64,000 bases of DNA, from NCBI RefSeq assembly GCF_034190915.1, contig NW_026947489.1:64046001-64110000 (forward strand). Direction: 5' to 3'. This DNA is from Cavia porcellus. Taxonomy: Eukaryota > Chordata > Mammalia > Rodentia > Caviidae. Of this stretch, positions 53,700 through 63,990 are shown one piece after another. The translations under genes were made by a program, and so were the position numbers. The notes below the pieces were generated by a model. The model saw only the letters and a program-made list of their open reading frames with translations, made no database searches and had not been told where the DNA came from. Numbering within the stretch: the stretch's first letter is position 1; each line of letters starts with the position of its first letter.

Positions 53700-53850
53700 A
53701 AGTGCTCATAACAGCCTTAAAACAGCCTTATAATATCTTCATAGCAGCCTTATAATAAAGCAAGCCCATTTCACAGATGAAGAAATTGACATTAAGCAAC
53801 AATACACACTCACCAATGGAAATCCAGTTCTTCCCATTTCAGTACTTTGT
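53700..53850 (+). repeat. MIR-like remnant
   Basis: 'cataacagccttaaaacag', 'cccatttcacagatgaagaa' and 'attgacattaagcaac' match the MIR 'cccattttacagatgaggaaactgag' core (shown in part). Confidence 0.65.
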
Positions 53851-53964
53851 CCTGCGACGTAAGTCTTCTTTCTTACACTAAACTGATTTCACAGTCATTT
53901 CTGGATGGAAGTCAAAGTGGAAGAGCGAAAAAAGCGTTTGGACAAAGAATTGCAGGTACAGTCT

Positions 53965-54070
53965 TTTCTTTTTTCATTTTTTGTCTTTTTCTTCGGTACC
54001 AGGGATCGAACTCACAACCGCACACTTGCAAGGCAGGTGCTTATGCCACTGAGCTAAATCTCCAGCCCTG
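53965..54070 (-). repeat. young ID SINE
   Basis: ID complement with 'ttcggtaccagggatcgaac'. The flanks GCAGGTACAGTCTT (53951-53964) and GCAGGTATGGTCTT (54071-54084) differ at two positions. Confidence 0.93.
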
Positions 54071-54112
54071 GCAGGTATGGTCTTGGTTCCTTCACTAAGA
54101 AGCTGTAGAGGC

Positions 54113-54219
54113 AGGGCTGGGGATTTAGCTCAGCGGCATAAGCGCCTGCCTTGCAAGCAGGCAGTCATGAGTTCGATCCCTGGTACCGATAAAAATGAAA
54201 AAGACCAAAAAAAAAAAAG
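54113..54219 (+). repeat. young ID SINE, inverted partner
   Basis: Full-length ID with intact boxes, GGTACCGATAAAAATG and a short poly-A. The flanks GAAGCTGTAGAGG and GAAGTTGTAGGGG support an independent insertion. Confidence 0.94.
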
Positions 54220-54224
54220 AAGTT

Positions 54225-54570
54225 GTAGGGGTTTGGCTGAATCACTTCCACTCTCCAGCCACAACATTTTGTACCATCAGCTGGGCACAGTAGAATTCTC
54301 TGGGAAACACTACACTAATCCATGACTCCAAAAGACTCGTTGATTGTCCCTTTCCCCTAATAGGCTATAGTAACACTTATTTCCGTCATTTCTAAGGTAC
54401 AGAAATGTGCCTTACAGATATAGGAGTTTGTACTTGAAAAAGCTTAGGAGTTGAGGGACATGGCCCTGCTCTGCTGGGGGGATTCAGGACTATCAGAATC
54501 CTGTCTCTCTGAGGGGATCTAAAAGCACAAGGAGTGAGATGACTCCCACAGGACATACCTGCTTTGGAGG
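54225..54570. other. unique interval, no gene seen
   Basis: No recognised feature. Confidence 0.4.
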
Positions 54571-54769
54571 GGAGGAGAACATTGTCCTAAATTGATTAAA
54601 GCCCTAACTATAATAACTGAAACAATAAGACTTTTAGAAAAAAACATAAAGGGAAAGCTTGATGCCATTAGGTTTGATAATGATGTCTTGCATATGATGC
54701 GAGAGTACAAGCAAAACAGGAAAAAAGTAGGTATGTCAGGCCGCATTAAAATGAAGGCTTTTATTGGAC

Positions 54770-54975
54770 ATGGTGTCACATGACTATAATGCCAGTACTC
54801 AAGAGGCTGAGACAGGAGGGTTACAAGTTTGAGGCTGGCCAGCCTGGGCAACTTAGCAAAATCCTGTCTCAAAATATAAATAAAATAAAAAGGGCCAAGG
54901 ATGTGTAGCTCAGTGGTACAGCATTTACCTACTATGCAGGAGGCACTCAGTTCAACTCCCAGAACTGGAAAAAGA
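54770..54975 (+). repeat. B1-dID SINE nested in L1
   Basis: B1 'acatggtgtcacatgactat' to 'aaatcctgtctcaaaatata' plus ID 'ggccaaggatgtgtagctca' to 'cagttcaactcccagaactg', with an A-rich tail. Confidence 0.88.
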
Positions 54976-55149
54976 AAATTAAAACTGTGTATCAAAGGAC
55001 ACTACCAGTAGAATGAAATGGCAACCTATAAAGTGGGAGAAAATACTTGCAACTCATGTACCTGATAAGGGATTAACATCAAGACTACAAATAACTCCTA
55101 CAACTGAACAACCACACAGAAAATCCAAACAATCCAATGAGAAAACGAG

Positions 55150-55228
55150 CAGAGCCAGGCGAGGCCACGCCTGCCTGTAATCCCAGCAGTTGGGAGGCTG
55201 AGGTAGGAGGATCCCTAGTTCAAGAGAG
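55150..55228 (+). repeat. B1 5' fragment nested in L1
   Basis: 'gagccaggcgaggccacgcc', 'tgtaatcccagcagttggga' and 'ggctgaggtaggaggatcc' form a truncated B1. Confidence 0.82.
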
Positions 55229-56061
55229 AACACGAAGCAAAACCACAACGAGACAACCTGTTGCACCTACTTGGATAATCACCATAAAAGGAAAATAACA
55301 AAACAAAAACAAGTGTTAATGAAGATGTGAAGAGACTGCAGACCTTGGGCATTGCTAGTGGGAATAGAATATGATGTAGCCACTATGGAAAGTGGTACAG
55401 TCCCTCAAAACAATACAAAAAAAACCCCACAGAAAACAAAAAAACCAATCTCCATATGGTCCAGCAGCTCCACCTTCGAGGAAAGAAGGACACCTTCAAA
55501 AGAAGTAAAAACAAGGACAGAAAGTTCATACAGCCGTGTTCACAGAAGCACTCTATGGAGTAGAAGCCATGCGCGTGGCCGTTGATGGGTGAATGAATAG
55601 ATGGGAGGAGGAAGTGCTAGCATGCGTTACAGCAGGGGTGAACCCTGAGGACCTCATGCTGGCCGAAGGAAGCCAGTCCCAAAGGCAAACGCTGCGGGAA
55701 TAACCAGCACTGGCGGAATCACACTCAGACCAGAGGGGACCGGTGGTTGCTAGGGGCTGGGGGTGTAGAAAGCAATGTGGGTTAATGTTTAATAGGCACA
55801 GAGTTTCAGGGAGGAAGATGAAAAAATCCAGCTTCTAGAGACGCAGGGGGTGCTGGCTGCAGAGCAGTGTGAATGTGCTTCATCTACACAACAGGACACT
55901 TGCACGATCAAAATGGTGCATTTTATGCTACGTTTATTTTATCACAATTTTTAAAAGGACTATTACTTGAGGATTTTTTCCTGTACAAATTTATTAATTC
56001 TAGGTTTTTGTATAACACAGCAATAGATATGAAAAATGTTTATTCTCTGAAAAAAAAAGAC

Positions 56062-56222
56062 AAGCCAGGTGTGGCGGCGCATACCTGTAATCCCAGCCCT
56101 CGGGAGGCTGAGGCAGCAGGATCATTGTGAGTTCCAGACCAGCCTGGGCTACAAAGTGAGCTCAAGGCCAGCCTGCACTGCATAGTGAGACCCTGTCTCA
56201 AAAAGACCAAAACAAAAAGACA
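56062..56222 (+). repeat. B1 SINE, well preserved
   Basis: 'gccaggtgtggcggcgcata', 'cgggaggctgaggcagcagg' and 'gagaccctgtctcaaaaaga' with the internal duplication; it ends with AAAAAGAC-type sequence. Confidence 0.94.
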
Positions 56223-56364
56223 AAACTTCATATTTGTTTAAAATGATCAGACTGGGATGTGGGGGAGAGAACAAATAGGCCCGACTTCCTGGAGGTCAAA
56301 TGAGTTCATAGTAAGGCCATTTAATGAGCCATGTAATACTAAAGGAGAAAGACCTTTTTTCCTT

Positions 56365-56578
56365 TTGTTTCTTCATGAAACTGAATTCAGCTAAATTGCC
56401 TAGGCTGGGCTCAGACTTAACGATCTTCTAGCCTCAGCCGCCCGAGTAGCTGGGATTATAGGCATGCACCATTTGATTTTTGAAACAGGGCTCCACAATG
56501 TTCCCCAGGCTGATCTTGAACTCTGGGGCTCAGCAATCTTCCTGCCTCAGCCTTATATGGGCTGAGGCCACAGGTGCA
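56365..56578 (-). repeat. two adjacent B1-like SINEs
   Basis: The first spans about 56370-56472 ('cctaggctgggctcagactt', 'gtagctgggattataggcat') and the second about 56478-56578 ('ttgaaacagggctccacaat', 'ccccaggctgatcttgaact'). Confidence 0.8.
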
Positions 56579-56599
56579 TATAAGTTCTGTTTGAGGAGA

Positions 56600-57090
56600 A
56601 ACAGAATTTGAATGAAGTAGAATCCAGCATTTCAATGCTCAGGGTGCCTACGGCTCTGAGGAGAGAAGTCTGGGCTGGAGAGTATACGCGGATGAGGCAC
56701 TTGTTTGCAGAGAGCAGAGCAAGCTGTGAGAGAAGCCGGCATGCGCAGGTGTGGAGAAGAGACAGACCCGGGCCACAGGAAGAACGAGACAGATCCAGGA
56801 AAACGAGGGAGGGCTTCGAAGGAGACCGAGGAGGTGTCAGAAAGCGAGCAGAGCGTGATGGCAAGGAGCCAAGGGAAGGCGGCGTCTCAGGAAGAGGAAG
56901 TAATCACAGTGCAGAAAAATCAGTTAGGTGAAGGGCTGAAAAATGCCCCCTCCACTTACAGACAAGCAAGCCCTCCACGGCCGTGGGCAGAGCCGGTGTG
57001 CCGCGCGGCAGGCAGGAGCCAGATGGCCAGGAACCAAGGAATGAGGAAGACGACGGCAAGTGTAGGCGAAGCCTTCAAGAAGTTTGTCTA
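56600..57090 (+). repeat. probable old interspersed repeat, purine-rich
   Basis: The order of 'gaggcacttgtttgcagaga', 'gaacgagacagatccagg', 'gaggaggtgtcagaaagcga' and 'gaagtaatcacagtgcagaa' resembles a common, long, purine-rich mammalian repeat. The 107- and 128-codon frames here are charged, unrecognised and probably spurious. Confidence 0.4.
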
Positions 57091-57302
57091 GGAAGAGAAG
57101 AAAAGTAAACGGCCTCTAGTCCCCCACATTCACGGTGGCGAGATTCTCACCTGAGCTGTTTTCTCTCATTGCAATGTCCTCTCCTGATTCTGCCCATTTT
57201 ACCCTGCAGGACACTCAGAGTCATCCCTGGAAGTGGCCACAAGTCACCTCCCTGTCTGATGCCTTTCTCACTTCACAGGGAAAAGATCAAGGCATGAAAA
57301 GA

Positions 57303-57405
57303 AGATAGGCACGGTGGTGCACGTCTGTAATCCTAGCACTAAGGAGGCTGAGGCAGGAGGATTTTTAGTTCGAGGCCAGCAAGACAATTTAGAAAAAAAA
57401 AAAGA
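57303..57405 (+). repeat. B1 SINE, internally deleted
   Basis: 'ggcacggtggtgcacgtctg', 'aggaggctgaggcaggagga' and 'gttcgaggccagcaagacaa' with an A-tail. Confidence 0.88.
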
Positions 57406-57409
57406 CATT

Positions 57410-58285
57410 CAAGCAGACTGGTGATTGGATCTCTCCTTAAAACTATCCATTTAAAGTATCTGAATATTTGTCCAATATTTTTAGATGGGATTAGGGAGAA
57501 AGACAAGATTTAAAAAGAAGTGTTCAGCTAGTCTCACTGGCTGATGTAGTGTCAAAGTCCTTTTAAAAAGAAATCTCATTTTTCTGTAACTCTTGTTCTC
57601 ATTTCTATTTTCTTTTGCAATTTACTGAATCAGACTATTTGGAAGATATACCAAAGGATTTAAAATTTAGACTTTGTGCAACAGTTTAAAATTCATTCCA
57701 GAAAAAACAGCTTGGTGCTATGCATGATTTGATTTCAGAATTTCAGTTGACTTCATCTGCAGCTGCTCATGGCAAAACTAATCAACAGGCATAGGTCAGC
57801 CTGAGAAAAGAGGGTTTGGGGTTTTTTAGGGGGGTAGAGTGGGTGGGGTTGTGTCTAATTTCTATCTGAAAGAATTGGCTTCTTGGATGCAGGCAGAAAA
57901 ACGCAACACCTTTCACAAAGAAGATGAGTTTCCTACAGAAAACTGAGTGAAGCAGCAATTTCATGCACCTTGCGTGTACTGTGGGATGGATGCCGGTTTC
58001 CGGTTTTTTAATACACCTTTGCTCCTACCTTCCCAGCATGGTGTGCTCCCTGATCTCTAGAAAACTTACAAGCCTCTTCCGCCCTGGCTACTCCTGCAGC
58101 CTGAGGCGCCGTCCATGGCCATCCGGAGAATTCAGCAATGCCTGGCCTGCATGCAGCACACCAGTGAAGGCTCAGTGGGCAGAACTGGCCAGGTGAGGGT
58201 CAGAAACCCGAGCCATCTTGTCAAAAGTTCAAAGAATTTAATTAAAAAAATGGCCATTTTTTTTGTCGCAGCCCACAGCAAAAAC
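57410..58285. other. unique interval, no gene identified
   Basis: No recognised exon; frames at 57963-58309 have no domain. Confidence 0.4.
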
Positions 58286-58287
58286 CA

Positions 58288-58442
58288 CTTTTTTTTTTTT
58301 TTTTTTTGAGACAGGGTCTCACTATGCAGTTCAGGCTGGCCTTGAACTCACTTTGTAGCCCAGGCTGGTCTCGAACTTGCAACGATCCTCCTGCCTCAGC
58401 TTCCTGAGTGCTGGGATTACAGGTATGAGCCACCAGGGCCAG
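58288..58442 (-). repeat. B1 SINE, young-looking
   Basis: T-run of about 19, then 'gagacagggtctcactatgc', 'ggtctcgaacttgcaacgat' and 'ggtatgagccaccagggcc'. Close to the apparent consensus. Confidence 0.94.
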
Positions 58443-58524
58443 CACCAAACACCATTTCTAAATTGAAGACTGCAGTCTGGGCACTGACCTTGAATTTTGG
58501 AACTGACCTTGAGTTTCATTCCTG

Positions 58525-58625
58525 TTTGAGTTCTCACAACCACCTTAGGAGGTTGGTGCCATTAGCTTTCACAGGGGAAGTTAAACAATTATATTCAGAG
58601 TCGGAGTAAGTCCATGTCCCTTTGC
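58525..58625 (+). repeat. MIR-like remnant
   Basis: 'gagttctcacaaccacctta', 'ggaggttggtgccattagct' and 'ttcacaggggaagttaaac' match the MIR central region. Confidence 0.6.
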
Positions 58626-58639
58626 ATGCCTTTGAATTC

Positions 58640-59785
58640 ACCTCTAGCTTTCTCCAACCACTTCAGCTTTCTCTGAGTAGTTACACATGACATATCTCAA
58701 CAGGCGCTATAAGGAACAAGGGACACTCAGGCATTACTTTAATTAGAAGTTTCAGATGAGATTCCAGAAATCAGGGCCTAATTCTCCCCAGCTTCAGCCC
58801 TGAAATTGAAATACAGTAACTTTAGACATAAAAATGTATCTTGATTTTCCCCCAAGGAATTTCCCTCCCTTACCCACACGGTGAGCATTAACAATTAATG
58901 GGAAATGCTTTCCAAACCATATAGCATCGTTCTTAATATTTATGATGCCCACGAAACATACAAACATCTGTTCTGTAGAGTGATAGCTATTAAAGCCTAC
59001 TTAAGTGCCAAGCACTCTCACTCACGTAGACGAGGCAATGCTTTAAGCATTTGCCCCTCTGGAGTTATCTAAATAGCAAGGATTCCAAGAAGAGAGGAGG
59101 AAGACAATTTTAGACTCAAGGAATATTAGTTCATTTTATCATGGCTGAAAGCACATAGTAATTTGGGGAACAAAGTTATTTTTAAAATGGTTGCCGTGAT
59201 TTTTCATGTTAGGGATAGCTGCACCCCTAAAGCTGAAGTTAAGCTTTCCCTGTGAGAAATGATTAGCAAAGACTCAAAAGGTGATGGATGAGCTCATCTG
59301 TCGGCCGAGGTGACAAGTTATAGAAATCTACTGCTAAAATAAGGGTTTGGCACACGCAAAATCCAATCAGGATAGCCTGTAAGTACCCTCTGGGAGCAGG
59401 CCAGGAATAAGGTTATCACTAAGGAAAGACAATGTTTTACTGTCCTTGTGAAGCAAATATACTAATGAAAGGAGAGATCTACCTGTGCCTCTGTTAGCAG
59501 CAGAGTTGAGTCAGTAGAGCCTGGACCTTAACGGGAAATTCTATTTGACAAGAAAATTTATTTTGACAAATAACTGGTATATGGTTGCCAGTGTGGCTTA
59601 CGTGAGTTAGTTTATGTGTACACTAATGAAATTTAACTGAACAAAGCTGGGAACTTGACAGAACTGGAACATGACAGTCCCATACGAGTTCTGCTACCTA
59701 AACTTTCCCAGCCCACATTTTTTTCAAATTGCAACAGACACGAGATTACCATAACAACCACCACCACAACAATAATCCAAATGGC
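58640..59785. other. repeat-free unique interval
   Basis: About 1.1 kb without repeat landmarks, AT-rich with patches such as 'caattaatgggaaatgcttt' and 'gtgagaaatgattagcaaag'. It is a candidate for conserved non-coding DNA; no exon is supported. Confidence 0.35.
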
Positions 59786-59789
59786 AACT

Positions 59790-59990
59790 GACGATTGTTG
59801 AGCACTTATCAAATGTCACATATATTTCCAGAGCTGTACATATAAATTACCCACTGAGTCCTCACAGCAATCCCAAGAGGAAAAAGAAAAAAGTGATACA
59901 CTCAGTGGTTGTGTAATTTGGGTTAAGTCATATGTTAACAAACGGCAGAAGCTAAATTCTGACCTTGGTAAGCTATTTGCTTTCTTAACC
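59790..59990 (+). repeat. MIR SINE
   Basis: 'gttgagcacttatcaaatgt', 'gtcctcacagcaatcccaag', 'gtgtaatttgggttaagtca' and 'ggcagaagctaaattctgac' follow MIR order. Confidence 0.75.
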
Positions 59991-59999
59991 ACTCCAGAG

Positions 60000-61370
60000 G
60001 AGAGGCGAGGAGTAGTGATGGTAATATGTGCATTCAAAAGCTTTGAATGTATTCTTTGATTGAAAGATATGAAATTCACTTAAACTATTTCAAATAAAAT
60101 GTGGGATGAATTTCACCCTAGCCAAGTAAGATGTTCTTCATTCACATCCTGCTCTCATCTCTGTTACATTCACCGTGCTTTATTATAATTATTTGCTTAT
60201 TTACTCATTATGATTATTCCCCTTGACTTGAATAATCATGGTTTTTTTTTTTTGCTTTGATTTACTGTTTTATCTGTAGTGCAGGTAACAGTCAGTGTCT
60301 GACAAATGGTAGGTACTGAAGAAAGGCTTAGCTGATTATTTCGATGATTTTAAAAGCAAGAAACAAAGTCAGCTGGAGTTCATAGGAACTGAAAATTCAG
60401 CAACGGAGCTCATTCCCCTGCCCTGCGCACCAGCCATTCTCTCTGACCTCTCCCCTTCTTTGCACATATGTTTATTTTTCTTTTTTTTCAAGTGGGCCCT
60501 CATACTTTTTCAGCTTCCTCATCATTTTGGCCTCTGTGAAACTTTGGCTAGTCATGGTGTCAACATCAGCCTCAGCTCTGTGGACCTTCAAGTTCTGGAG
60601 GCCCACCACTGCCTACAGACAGTGTGGACTGATTCAGATTCTTGGGATCAAGGTTCTCATTGGTTCAGTTTAGGGCAAGAGTTCCCCAGTTGTCCAATCA
60701 GCTGTGACTCAAGTGTTTGACAAAAAAGGGTCCAGGTGGCCCTTAGGCAGGGAGCTGCTTCAATGGGAAGAATCATGCCTGAGTCTGCACTCTGCAAAAA
60801 ATAGGTCCCCTCCAGATGTCGAATTGATATTGCTTTCTTTTGAAATCTAGATAATTTTTAAAAACCACCAAGGAGACTACTTTAAATTACATGGAAAATT
60901 TATAGTCATACACTTACTGTATTTTAATAGAGAATTTTTACCGACTGCCATTTTCCAGTTGCTTGCATTTTCAATTTTGTTCTTTGATTGCTTAAAACAC
61001 AGACATCTTTTCTTTTCTGCTATGCAATGAAAACGTTCTATTTTGATATGGGATGTGTTAGTCAGTGTTTGCATTTTCATTACGATATCAAGAAGTTAAT
61101 CTGTTCCACTCCTTTTAACCAGTGTAGTTAAGGGCTTTTGATGGTTTCTTGTGATAATTGCATTATGATTTTCACCCTCTTATGTTTTCGACTGCATAAT
61201 TTCTGGTGCTTTACGAGAATTGACTAAAATTGTACTTGTAGTTCGTGCTTTAATACTGATGCTTTAATACTGAAGAGTCTTAGATTGCCCCTCATTTACA
61301 AATGAATTTCAAAAGATCACTTGTAAGTCAGTTGTTTGAAACTTGAAATGCATTTTCCTGGTAGCCCACA
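60000..61370. other. unique interval, no gene identified
   Basis: No SINE for 1.3 kb. The 86-codon frame at 60460-60720 has no recognised domain. Confidence 0.4.
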
Positions 61371-61374
61371 AGAG

Positions 61375-61620
61375 GTTATTTAACCTATAATATATTCACT
61401 CAGTCATTAAAAATCACCATTTGCCTGGCGCTGTATGAAACAACTGTGTGTATAACATGAGCAAAACAGATCTTGTCTCTATTTCCATGAAGATTACAGT
61501 CTAGCAGGAAGATCACAGTCAATTACCTTGACCCTCATAGTAACAGGTGACCCTGAGAGCTTGGTGCATAGTAGGGTCTCCAAAAATATCCATGGACTGC
61601 CTAATTAAATAGGTTAAAAC
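61375..61620 (+). repeat. L2/MIR3-like remnant
   Basis: 'ttcactcagtcattaaaaat', 'atttgcctggcgctgtatga' and 'catgaagattacagtctagc' resemble the common L2-type 3' motif. Confidence 0.5.
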
Positions 61621-61765
61621 TCAAATTAACACTCATTTCATTTATTATTTAACCATAACAATTCTGAGTTCACATTTTATTGTATATATTTTTTTAATTC
61701 GCGTTTTAAAACTGCTGATCCTGACTAAACTGGCTAGTGATTCCACTCAAAGGTCAAATTTAGCT

Positions 61766-61885
61766 AGATATGCTGGTGTAGGCCTGTAACTCAGACTCCA
61801 GAGGCTGAGGCAGGAGGATGGGGAGATACAGGTCGGCCTGGATGACATAGCTAGACCCTGACTCAAAGCAAACAAACAAAAAAAT
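61766..61885 (+). repeat. B1 SINE, diverged
   Basis: 'gctagatatgctggtgtagg', 'gaggctgaggcaggaggatg' and 'gctagaccctgactcaaagc' are B1 landmarks. Confidence 0.83.
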
Positions 61886-61889
61886 TGTC

Positions 61890-62205
61890 CATTGACTACA
61901 TTTTGAACTTGCTTATGATAAAATATATACAGAGAAATATGTCTACCTCAAATCCAATGAATACATTTTCTTTTTTTTTTTTTTTCAATGAATACATTTT
62001 CAAAACAACATGGCTAATCAAGAAACAAACTTGATCAGTATCCCACAATTTCTCATGGCTCCCTACACTCCCAAAGAAAAAAGATGATTTAAAAATTAAA
62101 AAAGGCTCATAGCCATTACTCAAAAAATGTATTTGAGAGGGAAAAGGATGCCCAAGTGAATCCTAATTTGTCCATTTAAAACTCAAGAAAATGTGCTACT
62201 AGGGT
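61890..62205. other. AT-rich interval with local duplication
   Basis: AATGAATACATTTTC occurs twice (about 61957-61971 and 61987-62001), separated by a T-run, a small poly-T-associated duplication. No gene was seen. Confidence 0.6.
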
Positions 62206-62207
62206 TT

Positions 62208-62540
62208 CAGTTATGGTGAGTCTCAGCTGCACATAACTGAGAATTGAAAGTAACAATAGCTTAAGTAAGGTAACTCGTTTACCTTTCCTGTGTAACGTTT
62301 AGAACTGGTTTGGTATCTTCGCTGTTATCAGAGACCCAGATTCCTTCTACGTCACAGAGCAACCCTTCTAGCACACCGCTAATGATAGTCACCATGGCTT
62401 TGAGATCCAGCCATCACACCCACATTCCAGGCCAAAAAAAGACAAAAAGGAGAAGGTAAATACAGTGTACTTTCCAGCTGACTCAGTTCATTTCTGGAAT
62501 CCATCAAGTCTTTTGTAATTTTCCAGCTTATATCTAATGG
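62208..62540 (+). repeat. old interspersed repeat, family uncertain
   Basis: 'cagagacccagattccttct', 'caccatggctttgagatcca' and 'gccatcacacccacattcca' resemble a high-copy ancient mammalian repeat that I cannot name. Confidence 0.4.
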
Positions 62541-62544
62541 TTCA

Positions 62545-63235
62545 GAATTTCATGGTGAGACCATATAGCTCTTAAGGGAAACTGGTCTTGTCTCCGCCAC
62601 ATGAACCCTGCGCTGGTATGCAGACTACACGTATTTGTAGGGACCGAGAGGCTTTCTTTAGGGTATATAACTAGTAGTATCTGCTACAAGTATGTTGATT
62701 TGCAATATAATCGCTCACCATACATTAAACTGTTTAATGGAAATTTTTTTCCAAAAGCGAATTGCAGGTGTTGTATGTAACAATTTTAAAGATGAGAGTT
62801 CAGAGAAAGTGCTAAAATCCTTTCCGATCCAAAGCAGTCTAGCCAGACTGAGTTACTGGCTGTAGGGTTGAGACCAGGCGGCAGAACTCTCTAAGCACAA
62901 GGACTTAGAGGTCAAAGTTGGCAGGTACGCCCCCTCTTTAACTGTAGCAGTCACGGTCAGAGAAAATCTCTCTTTAAAAGTGCGGGCGTGTGTGCGTGAG
63001 TGTGGCACTGGTTAGAAAAACCAGACTATTCAATCCTCACAGGCATGTTTTCTTCTTTTAAACTTAGTATTTTCAGATCAGCAAAAGGGTAAATATAAGT
63101 TGCAATAGAACCTAGCTTATCATTAAATGGATTTATTATCTAGGACAAGTCAGATCTTGCCCACCACCCGAGAAACTCCTCCCATAGAAAGGCTAATGTG
63201 CCGTGATTACAAGGCAGGTGCTGCTCTTGCTGCCC
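62545..63235. other. unique interval, no gene seen
   Basis: No recognised repeat or exon. CpG content rises from about 62975. Confidence 0.4.
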
Positions 63236-63237
63236 TC

Positions 63238-63655
63238 CCCACCGTGTTATTAACGCGGGCGCACCGCCAAGCCGGCCCGCTTAACTCGGGGCAGGTGACC
63301 GCGTGGAGCGGCCTCCCGGCGCCCTGCCGCAGGGCTGAGGTGCAGGCACGGGGGGCGGGAGAGGGCTGCCCCGGGCCGCCAGTCCTACGGGAGCCAGCCG
63401 GCAGGGCCGCGGGTGGGAGGGGGAGGCGTGCAGGAAAGAGGAGGACCGACGGACGGACGGACGGAGCACCCCGGGGCCCCAGGCTGAGGTCTCCGAGGTC
63501 GCCGCTGGGACGGTCCGGGCGCGCAGGCGAGGGGAGGGGCCGTGGAGTGAGCGCGGGGCGGAGCTCCGAGGCCGGACCAATGAGAAGCCAGGGGCTGGGC
63601 GAGGGCTTCCCCGGGGACCCTGGCGCGGCGGGTGGCCCGCAGGGGACCCAGAGGG
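63238..63655. promoter_or_regulatory. CpG island with GC and CCAAT boxes
   Basis: Over about 400 bases the sequence is very GC-rich and keeps dozens of CpGs. That implies an unmethylated germline promoter or CpG island in a mammal. On the plus strand GGGGCGGAGC (63555-63564) is followed by ACCAATGAG with CCAAT at 63577-63581, a standard TATA-less promoter layout, predicting a start within about 60-100 bases downstream. Short donor-like sites (CAG-GTGACC near 63292) exist but prove nothing. No first exon or gene was identified; frames of 130-205 codons on both strands reflect GC composition. Confidence 0.7.
63443..63468. repeat. (CGGA)n tetranucleotide
   Basis: About five CGGA units lie within the CpG island. 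CpG-containing tandem repeats of this type persist mainly where DNA is unmethylated. Confidence 0.9.
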
Positions 63656-63904
63656 ACATCGCAGGGGGACCAAATCTCATGTCCTGTAGAAACAACAAAG
63701 AGCGCCCCAGGACCTCACTGCAGAATCCTCTACAGAACCAATAATCTGTCTCTTTCTCTCTTTCTCTTCAACTGTGGTCAACCCACAGCTAGCCGTTTTT
63801 TCTCCTTTTCATTGTAAAAGGAAGTTTTCTTACACACGTTAATTATTCTATATATATTATATGCATCCAGAGACAAAGCCTTTTATTTTTAAAATATTTA
63901 TTTA

Positions 63905-63990
63905 TTTATTTTGTACCGGGATCGAACTCATGACCTCATGCTTGCCAGACAGGCACTGAACTGTGCTACTGAGCTATGTCCCTGGCCCAA
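63905..63990 (-). repeat. ID SINE
   Basis: 'tgtaccgggatcgaactcat', 'catgcttgccagacaggcac' and 'ctactgagctatgtccctgg' form an ID complement preceded by (TTTA)n. Confidence 0.9.

Larger units (their letters stand above)
54575..55960 (+). mobile_element. L1 fragment (ORF2 3' end and 3' UTR), SINE-interrupted
   Basis: The plus frame at 54592-54783 reads like the L1 ORF2 C-terminal region (LEKNIKGKLDAIRFDND, counterpart of 'LLEENIGEKLHDIGFGND'). After a B1-dID (54770-54975) the body resumes with 'gagaaaatacttgcaactca', then a short B1 piece (55150-55225). L1 3' landmarks follow: 'gccactatggaaagtggtac', 'ttcacagaagcactctatgg', 'ggttgctaggggctgggggt' and 'atggtgcattttatgctacg'. It is 5'-truncated and frameshifted. 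Confidence 0.87.

Noticed and set aside
54592..54783. 63-codon plus-strand gene
   Set aside because: L1 ORF2 fragment; the L1 3' UTR follows.
56608..57091. Charged 107- and 128-codon frames
   Set aside because: They lie in purine-rich sequence that resembles an old interspersed repeat, and two overlapping frames look equally 'coding'.
63127..63744. 205-codon plus-strand open frame in the CpG island
   Set aside because: Open frames of 130-205 codons exist on both strands at once. That is expected from extreme GC content, and no domain or conserved motif is visible.
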